A stretch of DNA of 64,000 nucleotides. It comes from Siphonodentalium dalli. Its lineage: Eukaryota; Mollusca; Scaphopoda; Gadilida; Siphonodentaliidae. The translations under genes were made by a program, and so were the position numbers. The notes beneath the pieces were generated by a model. The model was not told the origin of the DNA. It ran no database searches and was given only the letters and a program-made list of their open reading frames with translations. Positions 11,645-23,046 of the stretch are shown here, piece after piece. Every line of letters starts with the position of its first letter. Positions within the stretch are counted from its first letter, which is position 1. The stretch covers positions 128,352,754 to 128,416,753 of the forward strand of contig CP136061.1 of assembly GCA_032622095.1 (NCBI GenBank), in the 5' to 3' direction.

Positions 11645-11901
11645 TATGGGTAACTTTTCAGTATTTATTCGGAAATATGGCTTGTTGCCATTCATCGGAA
11701 AGCTCTCGCCGATGGACGGCCACACAAACAGCTGGTTGCAGTCTATCTAGTATACCCCCGCCCCACATGTACAGTAATGCCCTAAGTAATTGAGAGCTTT
11801 CCGATTAATGGCAACAAGCCATATTTCCGACTAAATCCTGAAAAGTTACCCATATATAATTCTGCTGTGGTTAAGCAGACGATTACTTAGGGCATTACTG
11901 T
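11645..11901. repeat. overlapping pair of inverted repeats
   Basis: Two inverted repeats interleave. Arms 11645-11707 and 11792-11854 (63 nt each, only a few mismatches; CGGAAATATGGCTTGTTGCC block) form one. Perfect 20-nt arms ACAGTAATGCCCTAAGTAAT at 11771-11790 and its complement at 11882-11901 form the other. One arm of each lies inside the span of the other. It lies in the last intron of transporter gene 1. Probably a MITE or two nested MITEs; no transposase. Confidence 0.8.
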
Positions 11902-12382
11902 ATATTTCACCCGAAATTGGCAGATCTAGCAGCAGATATATAGTTAACAGATTGTGTGGCTACTCGGTTAGGGAAGCAGTTCCATCTTAGAATGGTACAC
12001 GTCGTCTATCGCTGGCAAACCATGCTGACATCTCGATGATCTAGGATCGATGTTGCGGGAAAACTGATAATATTCTGATTGTTATATCTCAGCAGGTTTC
12101 TTTGTTTGCTGCTTGCCACGGGCCGGTGGTTTCCACATGCAGTCGTGTGATTTCCTTGTGAAATTAGCCTCTGCCATATCAATACTCTATCCCTATATAC
12201 CGCACATTATATCTCCATATATAGTTCTTTTTGACATATAATTGCAATTAATCACCAACAAATTCGATTCCGTTTACTCGGATAATCCAGGATAATCAAT
12301 GTATATAAACGTGACAGCTATCATCAATACACAGCGTGATCTCGCATGGTCTCGTTTTCATCATTCATTTGTTTTGTTTCAG

Positions 12383-12518
12383 GAAGGATAACACAACGAA
12401 ATATGCAGTAAATATTCAGAAACAACCAGACACCAAAAGTCCCGTATCTTTGAAGGAGAAAAATGTGTATGTTAACCAGACTTTTACCAACGAAACTTCA
12501 ATGGCTCATGCATCCTGA
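12383..12518 (+). CDS. SLC22 transporter terminal exon: cytoplasmic tail
   Basis: The exon follows TTTGTTTCAG and runs to a TGA at 12516-12518. It encodes a hydrophilic tail of about 45 residues beginning KKDNTTKYAVNIQKQPDTKS and ending in SMAHAS. The TKY..N...QPD..PVS pattern is also found in the terminal exon of gene 2, which confirms it as a real tail and not read-through. An AATAAA lies 35 bases past the stop. Confidence 0.9.
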
Positions 12519-12552
12519 CTGATGTTTTGTGAGCAAAATATACGGCAAATAC

Positions 12553-12558
12553 AATAAA
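12553..12558 (+). other. candidate poly(A) signal of SLC22 gene 1
   Basis: An AATAAA hexamer 35 nt after the stop codon, followed by GT-rich sequence (CTCGTGTGTATATTG). The 3' UTR would be short, and the next feature is a MITE beginning at 12707. Confidence 0.6.
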
Positions 12559-12706
12559 TGCCATCCATGTCTCGTGTGTATATTGTAGCAACTATATATA
12601 TGACGAGCAATTATTTGATATTCAATGTTGGACAATGTAGAACACTAGACATGTTCAGATAAAGAACTTACAACTTCAAATGTTAGGCCTTTCAGTTTTC
12701 AGTTAA

Positions 12707-13232
12707 AGATACGGGCGGCGTTGGTGGTGGGTATGCTGTTAAAATATTCAGCTCCGTCAAAAACCGCTATAAACAGAAAGAATTGTAAAATATAGACATA
12801 CTTTGTTCTTATAACAATCAGAAATATGGCATAGACAGTATGTTATTGTCAAATGTTTTCCCTTTGTTATGTAAACAAAAGCAAAAAACGTTGCAGAACC
12901 TGGCTTTTGTTTATATCCGGATATGGTAAACATAAAGAGCGTTATTTGTTACTGTTTTCCTGATATGGAAAAAATAAAGAGCGTTTATATCATTTGTGTG
13001 TGATTAACCAATAGAATTGCGCTGTGTTATGTAAACAGAAGCGAAACTTCTGTAACTCGAGCAGATTCTTGTTTACGTACACCATCGTACGTCTTGACGA
13101 CAATATACTATTTACGCGCTGATTATGTTTGGCATATGAACAAAACTATTATATATATATATTTTAATATCCTTCCGTTGATGGCGATTTGAACAAATGT
13201 GAATATTTCTGCAACGAACGCCGCCCGTGCCT
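12707..13232 (+). mobile_element. TTAA-flanked MITE, family M2, copy 1
   Basis: The 526-bp element is flanked by TTAA (12703-12706 and 13233-13236). Its ends are AGATACGGGCGGCG and the inverted CGCCGCCCGTGCCT. Two further copies lie at 27939-28409 (reverse orientation) and 31300-31793. TTAA duplication suggests mobilisation by a piggyBac- or Kolobok-type transposase, which is inference. No ORF. Internal blocks such as AAACATAAAGAGCGTTATTTGTT and TTATGTAAACAAAAGC recur in all copies. Confidence 0.82.
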
Positions 13233-14080
13233 TTAAATTAATGACAATCATGTTTTTCCTTTCATAGAATCTGCTCCCACGCCGCACCAACACCAATGTT
13301 TCTCAATGACGGTCGATCACTTCCGCATAACACAACTATTACTTCGTGTATAGATATGGGCAAAACTTCCCTCTACCTGGCGTAAACTGACACTGATATA
13401 TTATCCTAAGACATATATCATACATATTTCTCATAAATTAGGTTTTCAACAACACATAAAACCAGTTTAACTATAATCTGTTGAAAGCCACAGTTAAAGT
13501 TTTACATGATACATATACACATACAATATATGGTGTGCACCAGAGGAAATGAGTTTTTCAGAGTGAATGGGTTGGGGGCTGCTATTCAAATATATTCAAC
13601 ACAAATGTAATATTCCTGCATCACTATATGTTGATCAATTAAACCGTTTCTATACTGAATTAATTCTCCTAAGCAGATGTAAAAGTATACACTGGAATGG
13701 TCTATTATTCATTTTGGAGCGATTTTAACGATATATATATATATTAGCACTCAACAGTCAAAACGAAATGATAATACAAGTGCTGAATGATTCATAATTA
13801 TTGGAGGGAAATGTTCAAATAATAAGTTCAACAAACGACCAGTGTTTAGAAAATATGATTTAGTTTAAACAGTATTTATTCCATGTAATTTCATTATATA
13901 TACAGTTACACATATAGGATGAATCAAGATTTCATGGATCGGATCGACAACAAGCGTATGTGCTTATATGCATGGGTCGTTTCCGTGGATGATTTTCTCC
14001 ATCCCACCACGCGCCAGCAGCCACTATCACAGGATGTTTTTTTTCTTTGTGCTTTGTGTTATGAGGTGTTGATAACGAGC
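13233..14080. other. intergenic, nothing recognised
   Basis: AT-rich sequence without credible exon, RNA gene or repeat structure beyond short (AT)n runs near 13145 and 13735. Confidence 0.6.
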
Positions 14081-14645
14081 TCGTGGAGACAAGCGAATAC
14101 ATTAGATGCGCGCGTGGTGGGAAGGGGGTGACGATAGGATATTTCAGTTTTCATGTATAAACGTAGAACTTTAGAGGAAGGTGGTGTTGTACGAAAGTAA
14201 TATTAATGTGAAGTGAGTGGTTCGGGGGGCTAGCCCGGGATTGTCGGAAGCACCGAATGGTAACTCCCCTTAATCCCGCATGTTGTTGCCTTTATTGGTG
14301 AATCAAACAAACAAAAAAACAAAACAAAGGTAAGCATTTTGTGATGGTGATTATTTTACTTTTTTCTTTTCTTTTTTGGGTGTGTTTTCTCTGTTGATGA
14401 CTGTGGAGATGAAGGAGATTTCTGCTGATGTTGTTGTAGAAGGAGTTGAGTTTCTTCTTCTTGCTCTTTAAGGTATTGTTGAATTTTTTCTTCTTGCTCT
14501 TTACGGTGTTGTTCGTGGAGACAAGCGAATACATTAGATGCGCGCGTGGTGGGAAGGGGGTGACGATAGGATATTTCAGTTTTCATGTATAAACGTAGAA
14601 CTTCAGAGGAAGGTGGTGTTTTACGAAAGTAATATTAACTTGAAT
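14081..14645. repeat. direct duplication, ~126 bp repeated 432 bp apart
   Basis: The sequence starting TCGTGGAGACAAGCGAATAC at 14081 is repeated at 14513 and continues nearly identically for about 126 nt (to about 14209 and 14641) with only a few substitutions. The spacer contains two tandem copies of a TTCTTCTTGCTCTTTA-GGTRTTGTTG motif (about 14450-14512). It looks like a recent segmental duplication. Confidence 0.8.
14356..14586 (-). CDS. possible small K/E/Q-rich ORF, doubtful
   Basis: A 76-codon frame on the - strand. It starts MKTEISYRHPLPTTRASNVF, passes through a charged segment with KEQEEKIQQYLKEQEEETQ (two tandem repeats at DNA level), and ends in a basic PKKKRKK tail that resembles a nuclear localisation signal. 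The start region is duplicated at 14081-14155. There is no recognised homologue and no clear splice context. It may be chance coding in a purine-rich repeat. Confidence 0.2.
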   Translation of the reverse strand: MKTEISYRHPLPTTRASNVFACLHEQHRKEQEEKIQQYLKEQEEETQLLLQQHQQKSPSSPQSSTEKTHPKKKRKK

Positions 14646-15349
14646 GTGTTAGTATATATATCTTTATTTTGTGGAGGTAAAGAAAGTATAGAATGTGTTA
14701 GTATATTTATCTTGATTTTCTGGGGGGTAAAGAAAGTATAGAATTTGGAATGCAATGGTTTGCTGCTGATAAGGTCACCCCAATGCACGGATAACCCATG
14801 TTTTACTATATGAACATTTCTTAAGGAAACTACTCGTCAAGTATTAAGTATAGAAAGGGTTAAAGGGACCAAGGTACTCGCAGTGGGCAAACGTCCAAAA
14901 ATGTATACAAGTTTGTTAAAACATAATCACTAAGAAGAACATGGAGAAAAAGATCATCTTTGTTCTTATATTGGGTCACTATTTCATCGCCATTCGAAAA
15001 AAAAGAATGTTGTAATTTCAACATAAATCTAATCTAGTTTTTGTGATTTTGAATCTTACAATTTGTATCGTTTGGTACGATCAATATAAAACAATGATTG
15101 ACATAAAATTGACATCTAGGCCTATTTATTATATGCTTGCCTATAAAATAGAGGGAAATTACAGGAAATGTGGATCGTGGTATATTCTTAGAATGCACAG
15201 TGAAATACGATTGGTTATTTCACTGTAGCTTTCATTAATTCACTGTAGCGTTTTAGAAATTTGGGTCAACCAGTTGTTTCTTTCAGAGTATTCTTCAATT
15301 TGTTGTACTATGAAAAGTGAAAATGCCGCATAATTTAGTAACTTTGAGC
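14646..15349. other. intergenic with dispersed repeat R1 fragment
   Basis: No gene seen. Bases 14870-15010 share GGTACTCGCAGTGGG, CCAAAAATGTATACAAGTTT-like and GAAGAACATGGAGAAA blocks with 43780-43875, so they are a fragment of dispersed family R1. A short near-repeat (GGTAAAGAAAGTATAGAATN) occurs twice at 14677 and 14727. Confidence 0.5.
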
Positions 15350-15530
15350 ATTTATAAGGTGAATATAATAAAAATACCCACAGTTTTTGTTTGAATACCT
15401 GTAACATCTCATTCATGTCTGGAAAGAAATATCGAATTTCGTGAAAATTCTATATTACTTTTCCAGACTCGCATGAGATATTTCAGTATTCAAACAAGCA
15501 CTGTAGGTATTCTCTGAATTTTAGTGACCA
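15350..15530. repeat. imperfect inverted repeat (MITE-like)
   Basis: The arms, roughly 15355-15425 and 15462-15525, pair through AATACC-CAGT-TTGTTTGAATAC, TCTCAT and GTCTGGAAAG blocks, with scattered mismatches. The loop is about 35 nt. Non-coding. Confidence 0.6.
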
Positions 15531-15863
15531 ATACTGGCGAACCTCGGTAAAATATCAGTTTTACGAACTTGGGTAATTTAGTACAGTTAGTTGGCCGGAT
15601 GAGTGTCAATACGTGCATGCTATCCCCTATTACAATATAGTTTTCCGCCAATAACGTCACAATCAAGACCTCAAACACGACCAGTAGACCCATAGAAATC
15701 GGACATAAAAATACTTTTTATATCCTATTTATATGAGTAGACCTATATATAGTGCACGGGTGTACCAGAGAGAGAAGATAATTTCATCCGGAGTGACGTA
15801 ATATGTACCATGGTTCCGACATAGACGGTTATCTATTTTTTTGTAGAATGCAAACTTTAATCT

Positions 15864-15904
<41 letters not shown>

Positions 15905-17100
15905 TGTTTTATTCCTCCAAATATGGAGACCATTATGGTACAATATATAACATTGTCGTACAAAACGACGTATTTTATCGCACAGGGTTATAGATGCGTA
16001 AACTTAAACCAAAAAGTGGGCACAAACATAATCATGTTTGATCACGAGATTTTTCACTCATATATATCGCTACATCATACCGCATGACATTTCTGATAAG
16101 TAAGCTATACACTGATATTGCGAAGTACTTAGACGAAAATAAAACATAATTATAAAGTACAAGTATTTTGGCAGTATTGCTATTTAGTTAGCGAATGGGG
16201 ATAATTTGAAGAGCAGAATCATAGGAACTATATCTTTGGCCGGGGATGCGCGCAGTTATACTGCGTTAAACATTCTTTCCAATAATTTCTTTGCCGAAGA
16301 CAGTCGCTTGTGTTGACAACCCTCCCTCCCTCCCTGTTTTTTTTGCTTTGGGGGCATACGCATTCGATTGATGTCTCCCCCTTTTGGCCTACATCTGTAT
16401 AGGCGGTTATTGTGACCCACGTGTTTGTATTGGTTACTACTACATTTATTGTATCGGCTTCCTGTAAATAATTATGATTTTCTAAACAGGTAGCTATAAA
16501 ACGCATTCCAGTTGTTGTCTTTCACTCTAACCCTGTGGGATAAATATATATACACACACAAAATTTAAATGATGACATATATACACATGCAATACGATTT
16601 AACTTGAGAAGGCTCACTTGAAGTAAGCTCATCCATCAAAGTGTGAGTATGCCAATCTAATTCCATAAGTGATATAACCAACTCATACCGAAGACCGAAG
16701 ATTAGTTCATGAAACACTATAAATAAATTGAAGCAGTAATAAACCGCAAAACAAGAGTGTTTGAGACGAGTATATATACATATATATACATATACATACA
16801 TATATACTTTTGAAATATATATGTATACATATAGCTACATACATACATACATACATACGTATACATATATATATGAGATGAGGTGAACTTCTGCACCGAT
16901 GCAATATGCTAAGGGGTTTCTTTCGATATTATATATACGTTAATGAGGTATCCGATATGATTATTTTATCATAGAACTTAGTCAGAACATAGGATGAAAA
17001 TAAACCTCACACATCGCTTGAAAAGACGATATTCATCACACAACAATTCAATTTGCATTGGGATACACCCGCCAAGGCAGTACGCAAGGAATGTATCCCA
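15531..17100. other. intergenic, microsatellites only
   Basis: Contains (AG)n at 15866-15902 and mixed (TATA/CACA/TACA)n tracts around 16545-16560 and 16770-16875. Open frames across the latter encode only IYVYICIY periodicity. No exon or transposon was recognised. Confidence 0.6.
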
Positions 17101-18340
17101 ATTCAGGTTGTCAATAAAGATAAAGGTTTCAATATGTCAATCAGTGAATAACAAAATGTGTTTCGTACCATCTGTGCGAACTCAGATGTACACTCGAGAT
17201 ACCTATGAAACAAGAGATTTGAATATGTTTGGTTGCAGCGACTACATTGAGCGTCATTGACGGTCGTGGTTTTGGTCAAAATATTGGCCATCTTGATACA
17301 GATTGGAAAATACTCAGGTTCTCGAGAGAGCTGCCAAAGTTTCCACGTTGACTGATTGTCGGGTTTTACCTTGAAGAAGAATGATAGAGAATTGTCTCTT
17401 TGATCACTCTGACTCACTTCGCGTGAGTAGTGAGCAGAGAGACAATCTCTGACAATTTTCTTCCAAGTGGTCTGAATGGGGAAGGAACCCGTTTCCGTAA
17501 AAGATGCATATATGTGAGATAATGGTATAAGTCGAATCTATATATGGAGAATATCAGAGATATCTTTCAGAAATCCTGTCATCGGGTGACCATATATTCG
17601 ATTACCATGATAATTGAATAGGAATACATCGAGAGCTATTCTGTGATTCCGTGGTAAGTTAACCAGTGTTCCAAGAAACAATAATTTTCTCCGCTGAATT
17701 TCGTACTCAATAGGGAGAAGTCCGAGTAGTGATAGGGATAATATTGTACTGCTGCGTTTCGGAATGCGCTGTAAATTCTTAACACACATGCGGTAAGCGC
17801 GTTCTAACGTCGTATACTGCGTATGTGACAAACCCCACCACGATTCACAACCATAAAGAGCTTTGGGAATAACGATATGCTTAAGAATCTTTAGGTTGGT
17901 TAAAGGAGCACTCGGTTGTAACTGGTGAACGACAAGCTGAGAAGAAGACTTTACGTAGCATATCAGTAGCCTTCTCAACTTTTTGGTTCTGTTGACCAGT
18001 TGAGCTCTGAATAATACCCAGATGAGAGACTTCCTCTACGTTGGCGATATGTCTGGTTCCGAGCTCCCACGGTCTATCCTCAATGTAACGCCGATTTTGG
18101 GAGGTGCGAAATACAACAACTTTGCTTTTCTCGTGTGATAATTCGAAGCGCCACTTTAGAATATATAGCTGACATATGTTGAGGAGTCTACGGAGACCTC
18201 CGCCTGTGAATGAGAGAATAGTTATGTCATCAGCCATCTGACAGGGATGCCCCTAGTTCATCAATAAAGAACATCATATTGAACTTGATGTTGAAAGTGT
18301 TTGCCGATCGAGACAATCGACACATGTCCCCGATGTGTGG
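17100..18340 (-). mobile_element. decayed LINE reverse transcriptase, 3' half
   Basis: Read on the - strand, the order is FIDELGASL (about 18255-18285), ADDITIL (18215-18235, the catalytic [YF]ADD box with the first residue altered), FELSHEKSKVVVF, YGCESWWGLSHTQYTTLERA, VKNLQRIPKRSST, and finally a CxxC...HxxxxC knuckle (CSRCNQTYSNLLFHRYLEC, about 17175-17240). Frames shift near 17930 and 17500. The ALYGCE.W...LERAHR..K..Q..PKR pattern is common in invertebrate non-LTR elements. No EN and no 5' end are present. Confidence 0.78.
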
Positions 18341-18696
18341 ACTGTTAAGTATAGTTAGCTATGGCAAATGCACCATGAACAAGAAATACAGTATAGTCGA
18401 TATATCATTGTTATTAATTTACTTCCTATGTATATAGAATAATACGTGTTTGGTCCGGTTTATAGAGCTTCCCAAGGTTTTGTTATCCATTGAAAAGGAC
18501 GATAGTGGATATATTGAGAGTGGACCAAGGCCTGTTCGAATAGCATCAGTGACACCACTCAGAACAATACAACACCACTGATATACATTATACTCGAGAA
18601 TGGCATGACAAAGAGTCCACTATAACAACGAACTCCACATCATCTCAACATGCATATCGTCGATTCCATGAGTGAGAAGGCACCGTGGGCTTTTAA

Positions 18697-19154
18697 CCCT
18701 TTACCCAACAGAACGGCCCTGTGCCAATGCATTCTCTTATATATGCGAGTCGACCATAGGTCTCCTCGCATATATAATAGAATGCATTGGCTTAACACAT
18801 ATTAAAAGTAATAAAATTGTCAAAGAATGTAGAAAAATATTATAAAAATTGTTAAAAAATGTAAGAAAAAATTATAAAATTGTTAAAGAATGTAAGAAAA
18901 AATGGTAAAAAGTGTTAAAAAATGAATTTTGTTTAGGCCAATGCATTCTCTTATATATGCGAGGCGACCTATGGTCGACTCGAATATATAAGAGAATGCA
19001 TTGGCACAGGGCATAACTGTAACCATCACAATGTGGTCAATGAACCGGTTCTAATGATATCCATATTTGTATGGTGTTATTGAGACAGACCGAAGATATT
19101 TTAGGCTGTTGAAGCTTTATTTGGGCGTTTTTGGCCGTATTGTTGGGTAAAGGG
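18697..19154 (+). mobile_element. piggyBac-type MITE with twin palindromes, copy 1
   Basis: The 458-bp element is flanked by TTAA at 18693-18696 and 19155-19158, with inverted termini CCCTTTACCCAACA / TGTTGGGTAAAGGG. Each half contains a near-perfect ~69-nt palindrome (18723-18791 and 18937-19005), built from GCCAATGCATTCTCTTATAT plus ATGCGAG and its complement. A 3' unique segment carries CCGAAGATATTTTAGGCTGT. The AT-rich spacer has degenerate AAAATTGTTAAAGAATGTAA repeats. A sister copy is at 44470-44863. No ORF; the source transposase is not in the window. Confidence 0.88.
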
Positions 19155-19339
19155 TTAATATATCGTTATATACACGAAGTGACAAACGCATCCACATTGA
19201 CATCCCATGATATGTTTGTGCTCTGCCAAGCTCTTAACCGATGTGTGTGTGAAGAGACCAGCCTGGTATTCACTTCGAACAAATTGACACCAAAAGGTTA
19301 ACGTCCCAACATTGGACGTTGTCAAGACCCCCAACTTTG

Positions 19340-19450
19340 CTATCCCACCCCGGTGGTTCAGTTGGTAAGGTGCATGCCGGATTAACAAACATAAGCCGTC
19401 TAGCGATATCTAAGCTGGGTCTCGGGGTTTGTGATCCATACACACCGAAT
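19340..19450 (+). repeat. possible tRNA-derived SINE head
   Basis: CCCCGGTGGTTCAGTTGGTAAG at 19347-19368 (quoted in part) resembles a tRNA D-arm/A box (TGGCTCAGTTGGT). GGGTTTGTGATCC about 70 nt later is B-box-like. A second related head is on the - strand at 46917-47025. It has decayed too far for a functional tRNA, and no body or tail was defined. Confidence 0.35.
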
Positions 19451-21717
19451 GTATCCTGGTTCGTATATCTTAGCATGCTTGCTATTTGCTTCCCGGGGTG
19501 GTGGCCTGCACATGCGGTGGGGCCTACTGATTTTCCAGTGAATGTCACCAGAAGATGTTGTGACTTGACAGGTTCCAGTTATTGGTAAAACTGAACGTTT
19601 CCAGAAGCCAAGAAAAATATATTGACAAAACTCTTGGCAATGGTTGTGTTGGTTATTGCAATAATTGCCATTGGTAGTGAAGGAGTACGAGCTTGACCGA
19701 ACAAGAGCATTGCTAGGACGTGGCAAAATACGTTCGTGGTAATTCCCATAGAGGGCCATAACTCTGGTAAAAATTGGGGGACGGAACCCAAATCCGAACT
19801 TGAAAAAATTTTGGGCTAGTAAATCACATACCAATGTCAGACTAACTAAAAACGAAACGAAACGGAAACAAAAAAAAGCGAACGGGCGGACCAATATCAT
19901 AATACGTCCCGTTTTTTCTCTCTTCAAAACTGGAGTATAAACAATGTAGGAATACAAACTCAGAAAAGTGTATTAACGTATACCCCGCAACGTGCGCCAC
20001 AACTTTCCAAACCGAATCCAAATTTGAGTGGAGGTTGTTATAAGAATTTATAACCGAAGAAGCGAGACATGTCGAACGAGTAATTATTACATGATCCTAC
20101 CCTCCTACCCTTATTCCATTCAATAAACCCATTCTATAATTTGTGATATGAAAGGTTCGTTGTATAACAGGAAATGGCGCCAGGTGACCTTTGACTTATG
20201 GTTTGTCATCTGTTTCGAACGCTACATCTCAAAATAGTATGGATTACAATATTTTTCCAACGAACTATAATCAATGAAGAGTTTGAAAAGTTATGTCATT
20301 AAATTTACGCAAGTAAACACGCCAAAGAGTCTTTAGTTATCTGGGACTATTTCTTTACGCGGGAAAACAACTCATAGTTACGTGAAACGTTATCGCATGC
20401 CTTGTAGTAGACGATGTTAGTTTCGCGTCCCATTTGTTGATTTAAGTATGCTTATCGAGGTTTTGGTTCATGTATAATTAATATAATCTACAACTCGTCA
20501 TCAAAGGCTGGGCCCAGACCTAATTTACTGGATTCGTTTTGTACCTTCCGCTATAAACTGTGGACTCGTTGTAGATCCTCTATTTCTGAACGTGAGCATG
20601 TTCACGTGACATCCAATGTTCCACGGCGATTTTGTGAGTTGACGTTTGTTAGTTTAAAAAAATCCGGACGTTTCCAGAAGCTTTTATTCAAGAAAAAATA
20701 TATTTCCAAAACTATCTTGCTAATGATTGTGTTCGTTGATGCAACACGACCGGTCATCATTTTCATATAAACCGTCCTGCGTGCAAATAGTTTGTAAACC
20801 GTGTTTCGGGTACGAGTGATGATAGTCTGTTATAGGTAAGATTGTTTTGGGGAATGTTTTGTTATTGTTCTTTGGTCATAACTCCTGACACCTACCCAGT
20901 GCTTTCTGATTGATAAATCCAGCTTCAACTAAATGTCAGTTGGACGGAAAAGGCTCCACGAAGTGACGAAATGCTTTGAGTGCGTGTTGATGAAATGTCC
21001 ATACCACACATCTTTCAGATCCGATAACCCATGACTGATATATATATCTACACAGTCGGACCAAAAAAAACCGCACATTTCCAGATAAAGTATAAATCGA
21101 GAACAGAAAATGTGAATAATGTCATTTGGTCCACCTTTGAGAGCAGTCATGATGACAAATATCCATGCCAAATATCATTCAGATACGATAACACAAGTCT
21201 GATATATATGTGCGGACGGACGGACAAACGGGTGGCTAAACGGACAGTTAAGTTGCCTCTCCTGGGAGATAATATCTTAGTGCTCCGTGAAAGCTACTCT
21301 GCCACTATTGGGTGGGAATTTGCCCATCCAGAGTGCCGGAGTACTGGTCACACAACAAGAAGTTATAATTTTACCTCTCTGAAATGCTGGGTTGCCACTC
21401 TTTTTGCCCACGAAGAGTGTCACAGTGGTTTTTCGAAAAGTGCTAGGTTGGCTTCTCATGGAGATAAAATATTAACACTCATGGGGTGGTAGATTTTTAT
21501 CTCTCATGGACAGGTTTAACTACATCTGGAGGTGCACTGTTTCACCACCACTCGAAATTGCTAAATTAACACCCCATCCCCGTAAAAGGCAGTTTTTGCC
21601 CTCGAAACTGCTAATGCGTATCTCACGAAGAGTGGTAATTTTGCATTTCTGGGAGGTACTTTATCCCCATTGAGTGACAATTTGTTCTTTGGTGCTGCTA
21701 AACCTCTAATGGAGAAC
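19451..21717. other. intergenic with diverged low-copy repeats
   Basis: No gene seen. A block with CGTTTCCAGAAGC and AAAAATATATT at 19590-19680 recurs at 20655-20760. The segments 20995-21060 and 21165-21215 both carry an ATMTTTCAGATMCGATAACNCANGNCTGATATATAT-like block, the second ending in the GGACGGACGGACAAACGG tract. Bases 21240-21715 are a degenerate array of short motifs (CTCCTGGGAG, CTCATGGAGATAAAATATTA) leading into the LINE leader. Confidence 0.45.
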
Positions 21718-22440
21718 CCTGTGTGGGCCCGGGTAGAATAGGACTACCACCCCACTGCGGGGGGGGGTGGGTAAAAATCCTCTAATGTGGCACCCTGTTT
21801 GCCGTGGGGTGCATCCCGTGAGGTGTGGTGTAGCAGTCCTAAGGTACTAGGGCGGTCGTATCACGTGATGCATCGACCTGTGGATACGACTTAGCTCACG
21901 GTCCTCTTTGGTCCTACATCTCTCCAAGACGGTTGGTTGTGTTGACCCGGCTCAATCAATCGGCGAGCCACGCCTCTCCACAGTGTTTTAGATTCAATTT
22001 TCGTTATATGTTGTATTGCTCGTCTGATGTTTTAAATATTGTTTTCTGTTTTTTTTCTTCATGTATGATGTTTCTGTTCTCTCCTGTCTCTTGTGTTCAT
22101 CCTGATGATTGCCGAGTGTTGATTCCTGTATTGTTCACGCCTGTCTCAATGTGGAGAGGTACCGGGAAGCTGTTTTTGCAGTGGCTAAACGGACAACTGC
22201 TTCAGCTATGTACCATAATTTGAAGGGTAGTCCAGGGCGGCTGCTGGGCTAGTTGTCGATATTTTTTTGCTTTTTGTATGGCAACTCAAAAAAATCAAAA
22301 CAACGTCTTGCTCGTAAGAAAGACGACTCGTCAAGTTCCAATGATGCTGTGGTATTCCCTCAGTTCTTGGTTCTTGGCTTTGACCCAAATGTGAAAATAC
22401 CTTCTATCTTTGCCATTGACAAAACACTACAAAGCATTAT
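21718..22440 (+). mobile_element. LINE leader and ORF1 start, copy 2 (left part)
   Basis: The GTGTGGGCCCGGGTAGAATAGG leader and the following ~500 nt match copy 1 (1931-2480). ORF1 starts at ATGGCAACTC (22278), followed by PQFLVLGFDP-like and IFAIDKTLQSI codons. It stops abruptly at 22440, where the 4.3-kb inverted-repeat element begins. ORF1 resumes at 26714, so this is one LINE copy split by a later insertion. Confidence 0.8.
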
Positions 22441-22626
22441 CTAGGCTGTGCTGGGGGGGGGGGGGTTGACCGTCGCACATCGGGGGAATTTATGCGACCA
22501 TCATTTTCTTATGGGAAAATTACTCTAGTTTTCGAATTCAGAGGGCGCCGAGCCGAAATATGTGACAAAATATAACTTTTCACAATGTTTCATAGGGCAC
22601 CCTACCTAAAAAAAGAGGACATATTT

Positions 22627-23046
22627 TCAGAGGTTAACAGGCATTAGCCAACTGGTTAACAGGGCATCAAAATCGGAAAGATGACCAAAATGACCGCCAA
22701 AATAAACAGAACTGTTCCGATAAAACGACCAACTTCTGAGTTGCAAGAAAATCACATGGTATGACTGTTGTAGCTTATTTGTTCGTACATATATGTCATT
22801 GTGGCCAACGTGATCCGTATCTGAAGAAACTAGGGGCATTAAGATAGTAACTGTTCATTAATTTCTCCAAATAACGACATCATATAATGTCAAATTGCCT
22901 AAATAGGACCGAATTTCAACCTGACATCCATTCATTTGGTGGTATATGTATGTCAATGTTCTGCTACACGATGCTACAACTACAAAGAACCACATTAGTA
23001 TAGCAATAATGGAAGCCACAATGCCGAATAAAACATGCCTATGCAC
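22627..23046 (-). pseudogene. reading frame in left arm, relic
   Basis: Read leftwards, the frame gives HVLFGIVASIIAILMWFF (one hydrophobic helix), then SRTLTYIY, NGCQVEIRS and NLTLYD. It then degrades, with stops where the right-arm copy still reads NEHLLSQCQQF and IRMTLST. The matching frame on the right arm suggests an old coding segment carried by both arms. No family was recognised. Confidence 0.3.

Larger units (their letters stand above)
1246..12518 (+). other. SLC22-family transporter gene 1 (3' seven exons)
   Basis: The gene encodes a major facilitator superfamily transporter of the SLC22 (organic cation/anion transporter) family, expected to be a 12-helix plasma membrane carrier of small organic ions. 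The exons are 1246-1400, 4181-4349, 6220-6435, 7860-8086, 8454-8635, 11205-11356 and 12383-12518. Their lengths (155, 169, 216, 227, 182, 152, 136) join without a phase break into 411 codons plus TGA, which is strong evidence for every splice choice. Family landmarks appear in order: IGRTKTL in the loop before TM3, IRDW, PESPRWLL after TM6, DRLGRKT after TM8, SAELYPTVVRN between TM10 and TM11, and [10 protein letters not shown] after TM12. SLC22 proteins are usually about 550 residues, so roughly 140 N-terminal residues (TM1, the large extracellular loop, TM2) lie left of the window. Substrate cannot be deduced. Introns carry several decayed retrotransposons. Confidence 0.93.

Noticed and set aside
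19340-19450. A functional tRNA gene
   Set aside because: A- and B-box-like sequences are present but no acceptor stem or cloverleaf can be drawn. At best a SINE head.
19319-19957. Overlapping frames on both strands of 90-185 codons
   Set aside because: The + frame covers the tRNA-like SINE head and the - frames have no recognisable motif or conservation signal. Likely chance.
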